Assembly: GCF_003148565.1 (NCBI RefSeq)
Contig: NZ_QGGL01000005.1
Coordinates: 151,230-215,229 of the forward strand
Direction: 5' to 3'
Origin: Tumebacillus permanentifrigoris
GTDB taxonomy: Bacteria; Bacillota; Bacilli; Tumebacillales; Tumebacillaceae
Length of the DNA: 64,000 bases
The notes under the pieces were generated by a model, which saw only the letters and a list, made by a program, of their open reading frames with translations, ran no database searches and was not told the DNA's origin. Within the stretch, counting starts at the first letter, position 1. Each line of letters begins with the position of its first letter. The translations under genes were made by a program, and so were the position numbers. Below, piece after piece: positions 1-8,074 of this stretch.

Positions 1-100
1 GTCGCTCCAATTCTGCACCGCGAAACCCGCGTGCTGCCAATACAGTACGCGTGATGGCGAATACATCACCAGGCCGCACTGGCCGTATGTAGATCTCCAT
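1..100 (-). CDS. N-terminal fragment of an unidentified protein, possibly a GNAT acetyltransferase
   Basis: Only the first 33 codons lie inside the window; the gene continues past the left edge. The ATG at 98-100 follows a good ribosome site (GGAGGG) with a normal spacer. The visible peptide begins MEIYIRPVRPGDVFAI, and the 'IRPxRPGD' opening is common at the start of GNAT N-acetyltransferases, but nothing diagnostic such as the acetyl-CoA loop is in view. It is divergent from alkA and shares a 75-base intergenic region with it. The reading frame is well supported; the family is a guess. Confidence 0.55.
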   Translation of the reverse strand, partial: MEIYIRPVRPGDVFAITRTVLAARGFRGAELER

Positions 101-175
101 GTTGCACCCTCCATTTGACTTCCTACTGCCTTTACTATACCTTAGTGTCGCCGAAATGAAAGGAGCCTACCTCAC

Positions 176-1120
176 ATGAACATTTCTACCTATACGATAA
201 CTCCACAAGCTCCCTATCGCTTCGATTTTTTTCGAGAGCGCATCGTCACCTCCAGCAACAGCTATCTGTATGACATTGGGGATCAGCATCTCGGCCGCGC
301 CCATCTGATCGACGGGCACCACGTATTTGTACGCGTCTCTTGCCCTAACCAAGGCTCGGATGCCCCGGAGTTCCACCTGCACGTCGAGGGGGCTCCTGAT
401 GAAGCGGTTGCCGAAAAAGCGATGCGCCTCTGGCGACATATGCTCTCCCTCGACCGCCCGCTCTACCCATTCTATGCAAAAATGTCCGGCGACCCTGTGC
501 TCTGCGGGATCATCGACCAACTGTCGGGACTGAATCTCCTGTTGGAAGCCGATCCGTTTGAATCGATGATCCTGTCGATCATCGGCCAACAAGTCAACCT
601 GACGTTCGCCGAGAACTTGAAGCGAGCGCTGGTCGAGTTGTGCGGCACTCGCATTGAGCTGAACGGACGTTCGGTCTACGCGTTTCCGACACCAGAGCAG
701 ATCGCCCGCCTCCAGTATGAAGACCTGCGCCCGCTCAAGTATTCGCAACGCAAGGCCGAGTACATCATCGACTTTGCACGCGGCGTGGTGAACGGGGAGA
801 TCGACCTCGCCGCACTGGAGCAGATGGACAATGACGAAGCGATCGCCACGCTGGTCAAACTGCGTGGCATCGGGCGCTGGACAGCCGAGTGTGTCCTGCT
901 GTTCGGCCTCGGTCGCCCTGACCTGCTTCCGGCGGCCGACATCGGGTTGCGCAACGCGATCCAACATTTTTATGGCCTCGATCACCAGCCGACAGAGCCG
1001 GAAGTACGGGAGCGGGCAACGGCGTGGGCAGGCTATGAATCCTATGTCACCTACTACCTCTGGACAGCGCTGGGGCTGGCAAAAGCGCAGGCGAAAAAGC
1101 AGAAATCGACAGGCAATTAA
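176..1120 (+). CDS. alkA: DNA-3-methyladenine glycosylase II (AlkA type)
   Basis: This 314-residue protein is a base-excision glycosylase that removes alkylated purines. The N-terminal third resembles the AlkA N domain. The C-terminal part is a helix-hairpin-helix-GPD glycosylase fold: the hairpin reads LRGIGRWTAECVLL (about residues 228-243) and is followed by the catalytic Asp in PAADIGLRNAI (about residue 258). 'SIIGQQVN' (about 138-145) is the usual start of the HhH-GPD domain. The ATG follows AAAGGAG with a 10-base spacer. It stands alone, divergent from the gene at the left edge. There is no fused Ada methyltransferase domain. Length and motifs fit the family. Confidence 0.9.
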   Translation: MNISTYTITPQAPYRFDFFRERIVTSSNSYLYDIGDQHLGRAHLIDGHHVFVRVSCPNQGSDAPEFHLHVEGAPDEAVAEKAMRLWRHMLSLDRPLYPFYAKMSGDPVLCGIIDQLSGLNLLLEADPFESMILSIIGQQVNLTFAENLKRALVELCGTRIELNGRSVYAFPTPEQIARLQYEDLRPLKYSQRKAEYIIDFARGVVNGEIDLAALEQMDNDEAIATLVKLRGIGRWTAECVLLFGLGRPDLLPAADIGLRNAIQHFYGLDHQPTEPEVRERATAWAGYESYVTYYLWTALGLAKAQAKKQKSTGN

Positions 1121-1205
1121 AAAATTTGTTGATGGCTACCCCCACAGGAAGAATCGACCAGCCGTACCTTATGGCAGACAACCACAAAAAGGAGCTGGTA
1201 GATTT

Positions 1206-2459
1206 ATGAAAAACAAAATGACAGCACTGCTTGCACTTACGTTGGTCTCTTCCTTGGGAGCTACTTCGGCATTCGCCACGATGCCCGACAAAAACGACCG
1301 CCCAGACTTCCAAGTCAAGGGCAACTATAAATTCGCAGTGAAATTCAACGACGTTTCCAAAGACGACTGGGCGCTCCGTTTCATCACCGAGATGAATTCC
1401 AAAGGCGTCATCAACGGCTACGGCGATGGCAAATTCCAACCGAGCAACAACGTTTCGCATGAAGAAGCGATCGTCATGACCGTTCGTGCGATGGGGCTGG
1501 CCGACGAAGCCAACGCGCTCGCCAAGGACATCACGCTCGACCTGACCGACGCAGCCACCGTCTCCGATTGGGCGAAACCGTACATCTCCATTGCGATTGA
1601 AAAAGGATTCCTCGATGCCAAGACTGCACTGAGCCCGCAAGCGTCTGCAGACCGTGAATGGACCACCGAGTTGGTCGTCCGTGCGATGGGACTCAATGAA
1701 GAAGCAAAAGCCCACATGCAGGATACCCTGAACTTCAACGATGCGAAGGAAATCGATGCGGATGCAGTGGGGTACATAGCGGTGGCCGCCGACAAAAAAA
1801 TCATCTCTGGCTACACCGACCACACCTTCCAACCGCACAAGCCGGTCAAACGCAACGAGTTGGCGGTCATCCTCTGCAACGCGGAGCATCTGTTTGAGTA
1901 CGACACCGACCGCCAGCACCAGACCCAAGGCCAACTGCAAGGCTCGCTGAAGACCGTGTCCGCGACAGAACTGACCTTCACGACCTCGACCAAGCAGGAA
2001 GTCACCTACAAGATCGCCAGCCAATCCTACGTGTTCCTTGGCAACCAGATCTCGCAATGGAGCGACCTGAAACCGAACATGTGGGTTCGTGTACTGCTGA
2101 ACCAAACCGGGGAGATTGTATTCGCCCAAGCGAAGGCTGTCACCCCGGACCCAGTGGAAATCGAGTCCTACGCGAGCGGCAAAGTCATCGCGTACACCGC
2201 ACCGACTCCCAATGCTGCAGGTTCCATCGCGATCGTGAAGGACAAAGACCGTGAGAAAAAGTCCAACCGCGTCCTGACCCTGCCGGTGGCGAAGGATGTT
2301 AAAATCCTGCTCAACGGTGAACTCGGCAAGACCACCACATTCAAGGCTGACGACAACGTGCGTCTGATCGTGATCGACAACACCGTCATCCAGATCAACG
2401 TTATGAAGTCGGGATCGAAGTACGACGACAAACTGTCCCCGGAAACCCCGGTGAAGTAG
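1206..2459 (+). CDS. Exported protein with three S-layer homology (SLH) domains
   Basis: The 417-residue product has a classical signal peptide (MKNKMTALLALTL..., cleavage near AFA-T) followed by three SLH repeats at about residues 46-95, 111-160 and 177-230. Typical SLH cores are visible: FNDVSKDDWALRFI, GVINGYGDGKFQPSNNVS and IISGYTDHTFQPHKPVKR. SLH triplets bind pyruvylated secondary cell-wall polymers, so this protein is probably anchored in the wall. The C-terminal half (about 240-417) looks like small beta domains and is not recognised. The ATG at 1206 was chosen because it follows AAGGAG and begins the signal peptide; the frame stays open upstream into alkA but without a start signal. 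A terminator follows directly. Confidence 0.85.
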   Translation: MKNKMTALLALTLVSSLGATSAFATMPDKNDRPDFQVKGNYKFAVKFNDVSKDDWALRFITEMNSKGVINGYGDGKFQPSNNVSHEEAIVMTVRAMGLADEANALAKDITLDLTDAATVSDWAKPYISIAIEKGFLDAKTALSPQASADREWTTELVVRAMGLNEEAKAHMQDTLNFNDAKEIDADAVGYIAVAADKKIISGYTDHTFQPHKPVKRNELAVILCNAEHLFEYDTDRQHQTQGQLQGSLKTVSATELTFTTSTKQEVTYKIASQSYVFLGNQISQWSDLKPNMWVRVLLNQTGEIVFAQAKAVTPDPVEIESYASGKVIAYTAPTPNAAGSIAIVKDKDREKKSNRVLTLPVAKDVKILLNGELGKTTTFKADDNVRLIVIDNTVIQINVMKSGSKYDDKLSPETPVK

Positions 2460-2488
2460 GACGTACTTTGGACGCACTTTGGAAAAAG

Positions 2489-2525
2489 AGCCCTCAACCA
2501 CGCTCGCGTGGTCTGGGGGCTTTTT
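2489..2525 (+). terminator. Rho-independent terminator after the SLH gene
   Basis: A G+C-rich stem (GCCCTCA-CCACG paired with CGTGG-TCTGGGGGC) is followed by TTTTT, about 30 bases after the SLH stop codon and before the convergent regulator gene. Confidence 0.8.
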
Positions 2526-2542
2526 GCATGAGCCTGAGGTGG

Positions 2543-3841
2543 TTAGAGGCACATCCCGCGCTCGGAGATCAGATTGCGGCTGTACGTCCGTGCGGAGAGC
2601 AGCAGTTGGCAGGCGTGGCGGAAGTCTTCCTCGTCCGCGTAGACCCACGCTAGTTCGGAGAGCGCCTCCTCCCACTCGAACACGCGCTGTTGTGCGTAGT
2701 GCGTGTCCACGACCTGCTGGATGCGCCGCTTTCCTTCACTGTGTCGATGGCGCTTGACCTCGACTCGCCCGAGCAGCGTCTGCAACTTGGCGCGAACGGT
2801 GTGAGGTGTTGGAATCCAGCGTTGCGCCTGCACACAGGCGTGCTCAGCAGCCTCGACGTCGGAGGCCTGCAGGTGCAGTTTGGCAAGTTCCAGCGCAGCC
2901 AACCCTGCGGCTTCTAGAAACCCCATCCCCTGCAACTGCTGGACCGCCGTTGCCAGCGTCTGACGAGTCTCCTGCCCGCGGCCGGTCGATTCGATCAGCA
3001 ACGCCTGTTGCACCCGATTGCGCTCGTGTCGAGCACGGTGTTGCAACACGTTATGCAGATGGCCTGCACGTTGCCCGAACGTGATCGATTGGCGGTGGTC
3101 GGAGGACTGGCGAAACGACTTGCTGAGGCTTAGGCACATCCGCGCTTGATCGGTTAGCGTGCGGGCGTGTTCGAAGTACGGAGCTGTCCGTGCGCAATAC
3201 GCGAGCGACTTTTGCATCTGTCCCAGTTTCGCGTGTGCCTGTGCGATGCGAAACAGCAACCCCGCGTAGAAGTAGCGATCAACACCCTCGACGCGGCGCA
3301 GAAATTCCAACCCCCGCTCCCACTGGTAGATGGCGTTGTCATAGCGCAGCGCCATGAACTGGATCGTGCCTCTGTGTTGGCAGACCAACGCCATCAGCCC
3401 ATGCTCTTCGCTGGACTCGGCCTCCCGTGCCAATTGTTCGACCAAGCGTATGGCATTGGCGACTTGCCCGACCTGTAGGTAGCACGGAATCAGTTCGCAC
3501 ATCAACTGAACACCGTCTTGTTGACCGCGTGGGGTGTTGAGCAGTTGTTTGAGCAACAACATGCCCTCCGTATAGTCCCGGCCAGCAATCAGCATCTGAG
3601 CAGCGCGATATGTGCAGACGTACTCGAGGTTTGCCTCGCTGCTTTCGATGAGGAATTCCACGGGAACCTCCAACCGTTGAGCGATCTGTAGCAAGATGTG
3701 ATAGGACGGGCGCGCCTTGCCCGTCTCAATCTGGGAGATCATGCTCGCGGTGCATAGCCCACTCGCGAGATCTCCCTGCGTCATATTGCGACGTTGCCGC
3801 ATCAATTTTATCCGTTCTCCCAACACTGGCATCTCCGTCAT
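2543..3841 (-). CDS. XRE-family HTH regulator with TPR-like repeats, NprR/PlcR-like, no adjacent peptide gene
   Basis: The 432-residue protein has an N-terminal XRE helix-turn-helix (residues about 5-65; LGERIKLMRQRRNMTQGDLA, then SMISQIETGKARPS). Degenerate tetratricopeptide helices run through the rest. This architecture is that of the RNPP peptide-responsive regulators (NprR, PlcR), known in Bacilli for quorum control. The ATG at 3841 follows AAAGGGAGGG with a 9-base spacer; the frame is open further upstream but lacks a ribosome site. It is a close paralogue of the regulator at 55351-56547. No small peptide gene follows it, unlike three relatives in this window. A perfect 13-bp inverted repeat lies about 35-70 bases upstream and suggests autoregulation. 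Confidence 0.8.
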   Translation of the reverse strand: MTEMPVLGERIKLMRQRRNMTQGDLASGLCTASMISQIETGKARPSYHILLQIAQRLEVPVEFLIESSEANLEYVCTYRAAQMLIAGRDYTEGMLLLKQLLNTPRGQQDGVQLMCELIPCYLQVGQVANAIRLVEQLAREAESSEEHGLMALVCQHRGTIQFMALRYDNAIYQWERGLEFLRRVEGVDRYFYAGLLFRIAQAHAKLGQMQKSLAYCARTAPYFEHARTLTDQARMCLSLSKSFRQSSDHRQSITFGQRAGHLHNVLQHRARHERNRVQQALLIESTGRGQETRQTLATAVQQLQGMGFLEAAGLAALELAKLHLQASDVEAAEHACVQAQRWIPTPHTVRAKLQTLLGRVEVKRHRHSEGKRRIQQVVDTHYAQQRVFEWEEALSELAWVYADEEDFRHACQLLLSARTYSRNLISERGMCL

Positions 3842-3874
3842 GTCTACACGCCCTCCCTTTATATACATAACAAA

Positions 3875-3913
3875 AATCTCACTTGTACAGGTTATCTGTT
3901 TACAAGTGAGATT
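3875..3913 (-). promoter_or_regulatory. Perfect 13-bp inverted repeat upstream of the XRE-TPR gene; candidate operator with a TATAAT box
   Basis: AATCTCACTTGTA (3875-3887) and TACAAGTGAGATT (3901-3913) are exact reverse complements around a 13-base spacer. There is no T-run after it, so it is unlikely to be a terminator. On the minus strand a TATAAT hexamer (3911-3916) overlaps one arm, which is where a repressor or activator would act. The operator role is inferred. Confidence 0.55.
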
Positions 3914-3976
3914 ATATGGGATAAAGGTTTTCCAAGGTAGATAGCAATACCTCTTAGAAGTGTTAGGTATCATTTT

Positions 3977-4017
3977 AAACAAGAAACCCCTCACAGTAAG
4001 TGAGGGGTTTCTTGTTT
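3977..4017 (-). terminator. Strong bidirectional hairpin after the small peptide gene
   Basis: An 18-bp perfect stem (AAACAAGAAACCCCTCAC, 3977-3994, pairing with 4000-4017) overlaps the stop codon of the peptide gene. Its T/A-rich flanks would end transcription of the regulator-peptide pair and insulate the next regulator. Confidence 0.75.
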
Positions 4018-4198
4018 ATACGTTTGTGCTTTTCGTAACAATAAGTGGATCAGGCCAAATGTCGAACGCAACCTTAGAGACGCCGAGCGGGTTTGGATAG
4101 TCATCAACCGCAACCGTGGAACTATGAGCTCCCTTGACACTTACAAAACCGATTGCTAGCAACGCTGCACCTACGAGAGACAGAACTACTTTTTTCAT
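4016..4198 (-). CDS. Small secreted peptide precursor, candidate signal of the adjacent XRE-TPR regulator
   Basis: The 60-residue product starts MKKVVLSLVGAALLAIGF, a compact signal peptide, and ends in a short polar tail with the sequence DIWPDPLIVTKSTNV. Its ATG overlaps the regulator stop codon (ATGA) and has its own ribosome site (GGGGGAG, 7-base spacer), so translation is probably coupled. In RNPP systems (NprR-NprX, PlcR-PapR, Rap-Phr) the regulator is followed by exactly such a gene, whose C-terminus is processed outside the cell and re-imported. The layout is directly visible; signalling function is inferred. The tail shares the 'DP...[IV]T' look of the peptide at 58049-58168. Confidence 0.65.
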   Translation of the reverse strand: MKKVVLSLVGAALLAIGFVSVKGAHSSTVAVDDYPNPLGVSKVAFDIWPDPLIVTKSTNV

Positions 4199-5529
4199 TG
4201 AAAAACTCCCCCATTCACGATATATGTTGTTTCTTGAGCACGACGAAGAGTTTCGGCTACTTTTTCCAATGTGAAAAAGGCTTCCTCGTTACGACCTTTT
4301 TTCCGATACGCCTCCACACAAATTTGCAAGCAGTCTGCCGAATCTCTCTGCAACCCTAAGCCTTCAAAGTACTCAGCAGCTAGCAGAGAGTACTCTACAG
4401 CGCGCTCAAAATCTTGAGTATGTAAACAATACTTCGCGTGCACTTGATACAGATAGACATACCTTGGATCATGCTGGAACTTTGTACAAGCAATTCGCTC
4501 ATGACCTAATTTAATGAAGCGATCTGCTTTGTCCATCTGCTTTTCAGCTATATATATGGAGGCGATTCGTGCGTAGGTATGGATCACTAGCTTGTCATCA
4601 CCGTTTTTATCAAATTCGACTACACAATCCAACAGTTCAGTTATTGCGCCGGCTGGGTCTTTTTCTGCCATGATGGAGGCCGCAAATTGTTGTCGTACAA
4701 CAAATGCCAACTCAACTACGTTATGACAGCGATACAAGGCCAACGCCTGTTGCATATAGGATTCGGCTTCGTCAAACTGATTGAGTTTTTTCTGCAAGAC
4801 TCCCAACGAGAAATACGTGGACGCGAGACGTTTCATATCCGATAACTCGTTAAACACTTTCAGGGCGTCATCCAGATACGATTTGGCATCTGTGTAAAAA
4901 CCTAATACACCACACACAACTCCTAGATTAAAACTTATCTCTGCAATCAAAAGTCTCGATTCCGGTATCTTTTCACATAACTCCAGCGCTCGCAAATAAT
5001 GCATGTGCGCATAAATCATGTTCGATGATAAGTTGTGAGAATTACCCAGTTTATTGTAGAATTCGGCCATGAAAGCATCGTCCATGCTCCGGTCAGCTTC
5101 CAGCTTGTTCTTCAACTGTGTAAGCAATCTGACTGCCTCATTCGGTCGATCTGTTCGCATCCAGCACTCGGCGCGTAGCAACGACAACTGCGTTCGATGA
5201 TTCTCCGTCAGGTCTGGACGAGCCTCTAGTTCTTCGACGAGATCAAGAGCACGGGAGTACTCCTTTTGTTCGGTGTAGATCTTCAGAATCTCCAGCTGCA
5301 ACTTCGCCTCCAGCTCACTCTCCCGATCCTGCATGATCTCATAGAACGGAATCTCCAATTTCTCCGCCAGTTTGCGCAAGATCTCCGCCGATGGGGTGTG
5401 TTTGTCCTTTTCCACCAAACTCACGGTCTGGTGCGAACAGATCCCGTCAGCCAACTCCACCTGCGACATCCCCCGCTGTGTTCGATACCGCTTCAAGCGC
5501 TGCCCAATGGTAAACGATTGATTCGTCAA
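4195..5529 (-). CDS. XRE-family HTH regulator with TPR-like repeats, NprR-like, paired with a secreted peptide
   Basis: The 444-residue protein carries an XRE domain (IGQRLKRYRTQRGMSQVELADG, then QTVSLVEKDKHTPS) in its first 65 residues. About nine TPR-like helical pairs follow (for example NLGVVCGVLGFYTDAKSYLDDAL and FSLGVLQKKLNQFDEAESYM). A TTG start at 5529 is preferred because a perfect AAGGAGG lies 11 bases before it and because the length then matches the paralogues (439-441 residues). It overlaps by 4 bases with the secreted peptide gene downstream, the hallmark layout of RNPP pairs. It lies just downstream of the McrBC-like operon but behind a terminator, so it is probably a separate unit. 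The target genes are not known. Confidence 0.8.
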   Translation of the reverse strand: MTNQSFTIGQRLKRYRTQRGMSQVELADGICSHQTVSLVEKDKHTPSAEILRKLAEKLEIPFYEIMQDRESELEAKLQLEILKIYTEQKEYSRALDLVEELEARPDLTENHRTQLSLLRAECWMRTDRPNEAVRLLTQLKNKLEADRSMDDAFMAEFYNKLGNSHNLSSNMIYAHMHYLRALELCEKIPESRLLIAEISFNLGVVCGVLGFYTDAKSYLDDALKVFNELSDMKRLASTYFSLGVLQKKLNQFDEAESYMQQALALYRCHNVVELAFVVRQQFAASIMAEKDPAGAITELLDCVVEFDKNGDDKLVIHTYARIASIYIAEKQMDKADRFIKLGHERIACTKFQHDPRYVYLYQVHAKYCLHTQDFERAVEYSLLAAEYFEGLGLQRDSADCLQICVEAYRKKGRNEEAFFTLEKVAETLRRAQETTYIVNGGVFQ

Positions 5530-5635
5530 TTTATCATCCACCTCCTTAAATGAGATTTGGAACTCTAGATCTATCATAACAGGAAGTTTTTCAATTGTAC
5601 ATCATATTTTCTCCTTTTGGATAATTCCATCCAAT

Positions 5636-5659
5636 GAAAAAGCCACCTTGAAGGGTGGC
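5636..5659 (-). terminator. Terminator after the McrBC-like operon
   Basis: On the minus strand the stem GCCACCC-TTCAA-GGTGGC is followed by TTTTTC, just after the last gene of the operon. Confidence 0.7.
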
Positions 5660-5667
5660 GGCAGTTT

Positions 5668-6144
5668 TTAGAGTCCGATTTGTTTCATTATTTCTGCCAT
5701 TCCGCTCGGGGCCTCGACCTGAACGGTTCCGTCCTGCTGTACCCACAATCGGATAATTCCCAAATGATCAAGTGACCTGTCAATCTCTTCAGCAATTTCA
5801 CGAATTCGTGGGAGGTCTGGATTTCCCATAAAAAGCAAGCCTGATTCGTCCATTGTTTGATAATAACGCATTAATTCGCTTACTTGATCAGCTAAATGCT
5901 TTACTAGTTGCGTATCGGCAAACACTACATCCTCTTTATGCTTTACAGCCCTAGAGCCTTTTGCATCTACATATATCCGCCAATCATTAACCTTTGCTGT
6001 CACATCCCAATCTCCACGAGATGTGGATGTCACCACATTATCAAATCTACATGTTTCAAGGAATTTGGCGATGTACTCGCTCACTTGATTCTTGTTCATT
6101 TTGAACGGGTCAGGAACTTCCATCTCACGTAGACGTATCGGCAC
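5668..6144 (-). CDS. Unknown third gene of the McrBC-like operon, possible PD-(D/E)xK nuclease fold
   Basis: The 158-residue product is not recognised as a named family. It contains GDWDVTAKVNDWRIYVDAKGSR (about residues 44-65; shown here only for its D...DxK spacing), a pattern seen in PD-(D/E)xK nucleases, and a helical C-terminal half. The GTG start at 6144 lies inside the 3' end of the McrC-like gene (20-base overlap) and is preceded by AAGGGAGA at a good distance, so the two are translationally linked. Its place suggests an accessory subunit of the restriction system. It could instead be an inactive nuclease-fold specificity or inhibitor protein. Confidence 0.6.
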   Translation of the reverse strand: MPIRLREMEVPDPFKMNKNQVSEYIAKFLETCRFDNVVTSTSRGDWDVTAKVNDWRIYVDAKGSRAVKHKEDVVFADTQLVKHLADQVSELMRYYQTMDESGLLFMGNPDLPRIREIAEEIDRSLDHLGIIRLWVQQDGTVQVEAPSGMAEIMKQIGL

Positions 6145-7669
6145 AAAAATCGTCTCCCTTCAAGATTTGCTCTATAAAGCGTTCTAATCGTTTGTTGTCC
6201 TTCTCAAGTTGCAGCCCAATCACTCCAACACCACCGCGGTTTTCACCAGATTGGTAAAAGCGGTCCCGTGCACGTTTCCTTGCTGGGTAGAGAGCGATAG
6301 ACGCACGAGAGTTGTGGATTGCGTCCTTGTACAAATGCATACGTTCCACATCCTCCCGCAAGGTAAAATCTCGACGCACGTATCCATCCTTGAATTTCGC
6401 GTCGAAGTGGTACCACTCCCCGCCCCAGTGCAAACTGATATCAGGTCGGACTGTAAGTGAGGACGACCCCCCATTCTTTCGCGAGAAAGTCTTGTTATAA
6501 AACACTGAGAGCCGCTGAACACCAATTGGATAGATCACTTCCGTTTTATTACCCAAGTGTGTTCCATACTCACCATTACGTCGTAATTCCACCTGCTGTC
6601 GTGAACAACCCGTGACCTTTTCTACAGCCTGCAAAATCTTGAAGAAACACCAATATTCGTAAATTCTCGCAATGTCCCGCGTCTCAACCAACACGTGCAA
6701 GTCTTCTTGATCAAAAGGGAATCGAATTCCTTGCAACCACTCCTGGTATATCGAAAACCATTGGCGATACCCTTCTCGTCGTTGCAACACCGTGCTATTC
6801 CCATAGTCCCCGACAAACCTGCCTACCTCCGCAAACCATGGTACAGACAACAACTCTTGCAATTTGCGCTTCATCTCCCGGTTCTCCTGTAGCAACAGGG
6901 CGATGCCAAAGACTTTTTTCTTCTTCTCACGCAAAACAAACTTTTCTTTCCACTCTACAAGTTGCATCATTTCTTCAAGCATGTATTTAAGAAACCGATT
7001 TTCCTTGGTATCAAAGGTTTTCCGTTTCCGAACCTCTTCCACGTGGGTTGGAAGTGCTGGTCGTCCAAATTGTGCGGCTGCTGTCTTGGCAAGCGGATGA
7101 CCTACCCGAAGCATTTCGACATTCTCCGTTTCAAACGCACGATTCCAAGCAGGAACTTCAACATCACGAGCGGTCCACGATTCGCTCCGCACACGATCTT
7201 GCCTCACCCACGTGTGGGGCTCTCTTGAAATCAACTCCCATGTAGAAATTAGTTCATCCCGATACAAGAGTTGGTCCCGCAAGAAAACCCATTGCTGAAA
7301 CTTCATCACCTCGCGCTCCTTGTGCGAACGCTGCGCAGCCTGTTTCACCACAGAAAAATGCGAGTACAACAAAGCAACCGCTTGCTCACTCACCTCCAAC
7401 CACATGCGCTTTACCTGTTCTGAGGACCACTTGCGCGAGATAACAGTCAAGGTTCGTCCAAGAAACTGAACCTTGCCTACATAGTTCCGAAAATTTAAAA
7501 CATACGTCTTGTACACCAATGAAAGTACGGAACCATAGTTGTGTATCAATTCTTCCTTTTCGTGACGATTTAGCTCTCGTAGAAACACCACTTCATAATC
7601 AACGTGTTCACGTAGTTCATCGCAAGCCAGCAACTTACCATTTATTTTGAGCGCAAAAGGAATTTCCAT
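6125..7669 (-). CDS. McrC-like DUF2357-type protein with a PD-(D/E)xK nuclease domain
   Basis: This 514-residue protein resembles the DUF2357/PDDEXK_7 proteins that act as the nuclease partner of McrB-like motor proteins. The catalytic signature is visible near the C-terminus: VRPDISLHWGG followed by WYHFDAKFK (PD...DxK, about residues 415-435), then a downstream helix with basic residues. The N-terminal 200 residues are the scaffold part. The ATG at 7669 is favoured over a TTG at 7678 because of spacing from GAGCGAG. It begins 16-18 bases after the McrB-like gene and overlaps the small gene after it, forming one operon. Its A+T-rich composition contrasts with glpD next door and suggests transfer. 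Confidence 0.75.
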   Translation of the reverse strand: MEIPFALKINGKLLACDELREHVDYEVVFLRELNRHEKEELIHNYGSVLSLVYKTYVLNFRNYVGKVQFLGRTLTVISRKWSSEQVKRMWLEVSEQAVALLYSHFSVVKQAAQRSHKEREVMKFQQWVFLRDQLLYRDELISTWELISREPHTWVRQDRVRSESWTARDVEVPAWNRAFETENVEMLRVGHPLAKTAAAQFGRPALPTHVEEVRKRKTFDTKENRFLKYMLEEMMQLVEWKEKFVLREKKKKVFGIALLLQENREMKRKLQELLSVPWFAEVGRFVGDYGNSTVLQRREGYRQWFSIYQEWLQGIRFPFDQEDLHVLVETRDIARIYEYWCFFKILQAVEKVTGCSRQQVELRRNGEYGTHLGNKTEVIYPIGVQRLSVFYNKTFSRKNGGSSSLTVRPDISLHWGGEWYHFDAKFKDGYVRRDFTLREDVERMHLYKDAIHNSRASIALYPARKRARDRFYQSGENRGGVGVIGLQLEKDNKRLERFIEQILKGDDFCADTST

Positions 7670-7684
7670 GTCCGTCAACTCGCT

Positions 7685-8074
7685 CTATTGGATAAAGCTA
7701 CAGTAGCCGGTTCGTTCCAATTGCCTGTTCATAGCATGTATTTTCTCCGCTGACTTCGGATAGCGGAAACCAGTATAATCGCCCTTAAAATCTTCGTGGA
7801 TCGCCCCGACCAAGCCACGGCGTTTTTCATCGCCCTCATCCTCTTGCTCTGACTCAACTTCAATCACGCAGAATTGGAACAACTTGTTCAATACCTCCTC
7901 CATTTGCGAGCGGTTTCCATGCAGTTTCGGAAGAACTTTTTGCAAGATCATCAGGTCGAAAGCTAACTCTTGGCGATTGGCATAGTTTTCATGCTCCAAC
8001 AGGTTTCCAATGAACGTCATGCCTTCATCAAATACCCGGTATCCGAACGAATACCCCTCAGCAGTCAACAGATC
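7685..8074 (-). pseudogene. C-terminal part of the McrB-like protein, separated by an in-frame TAG
   Basis: These 129 codons continue the McrB-like frame directly after the TAG at 8075-8077. The sequence is the typical McrB C-terminus: YSFGYRVFDEGMTFI, then FDLMILQKVLPKLHG and YPKSAEKIHAMNRQLE. A TTG at 8068 follows AGGA, so re-initiation could yield a separate C-terminal chain. The piece is therefore either the tail of a nonsense-inactivated gene, a separately translated subunit, or the result of amber read-through or a sequencing error. Confidence 0.7.

Noticed and set aside
831..1205. N-terminal extension of the SLH protein into alkA
   Set aside because: The extension would overlap alkA, lacks a ribosome site and would bury the signal peptide; the ATG at 1206 has a good site.
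1047..2675. Long open frame opposite the SLH gene
   Set aside because: It has no ribosome site, gives a low-complexity Arg/Val/Gly-rich protein, and the plus strand has a clear signal peptide and three SLH domains.
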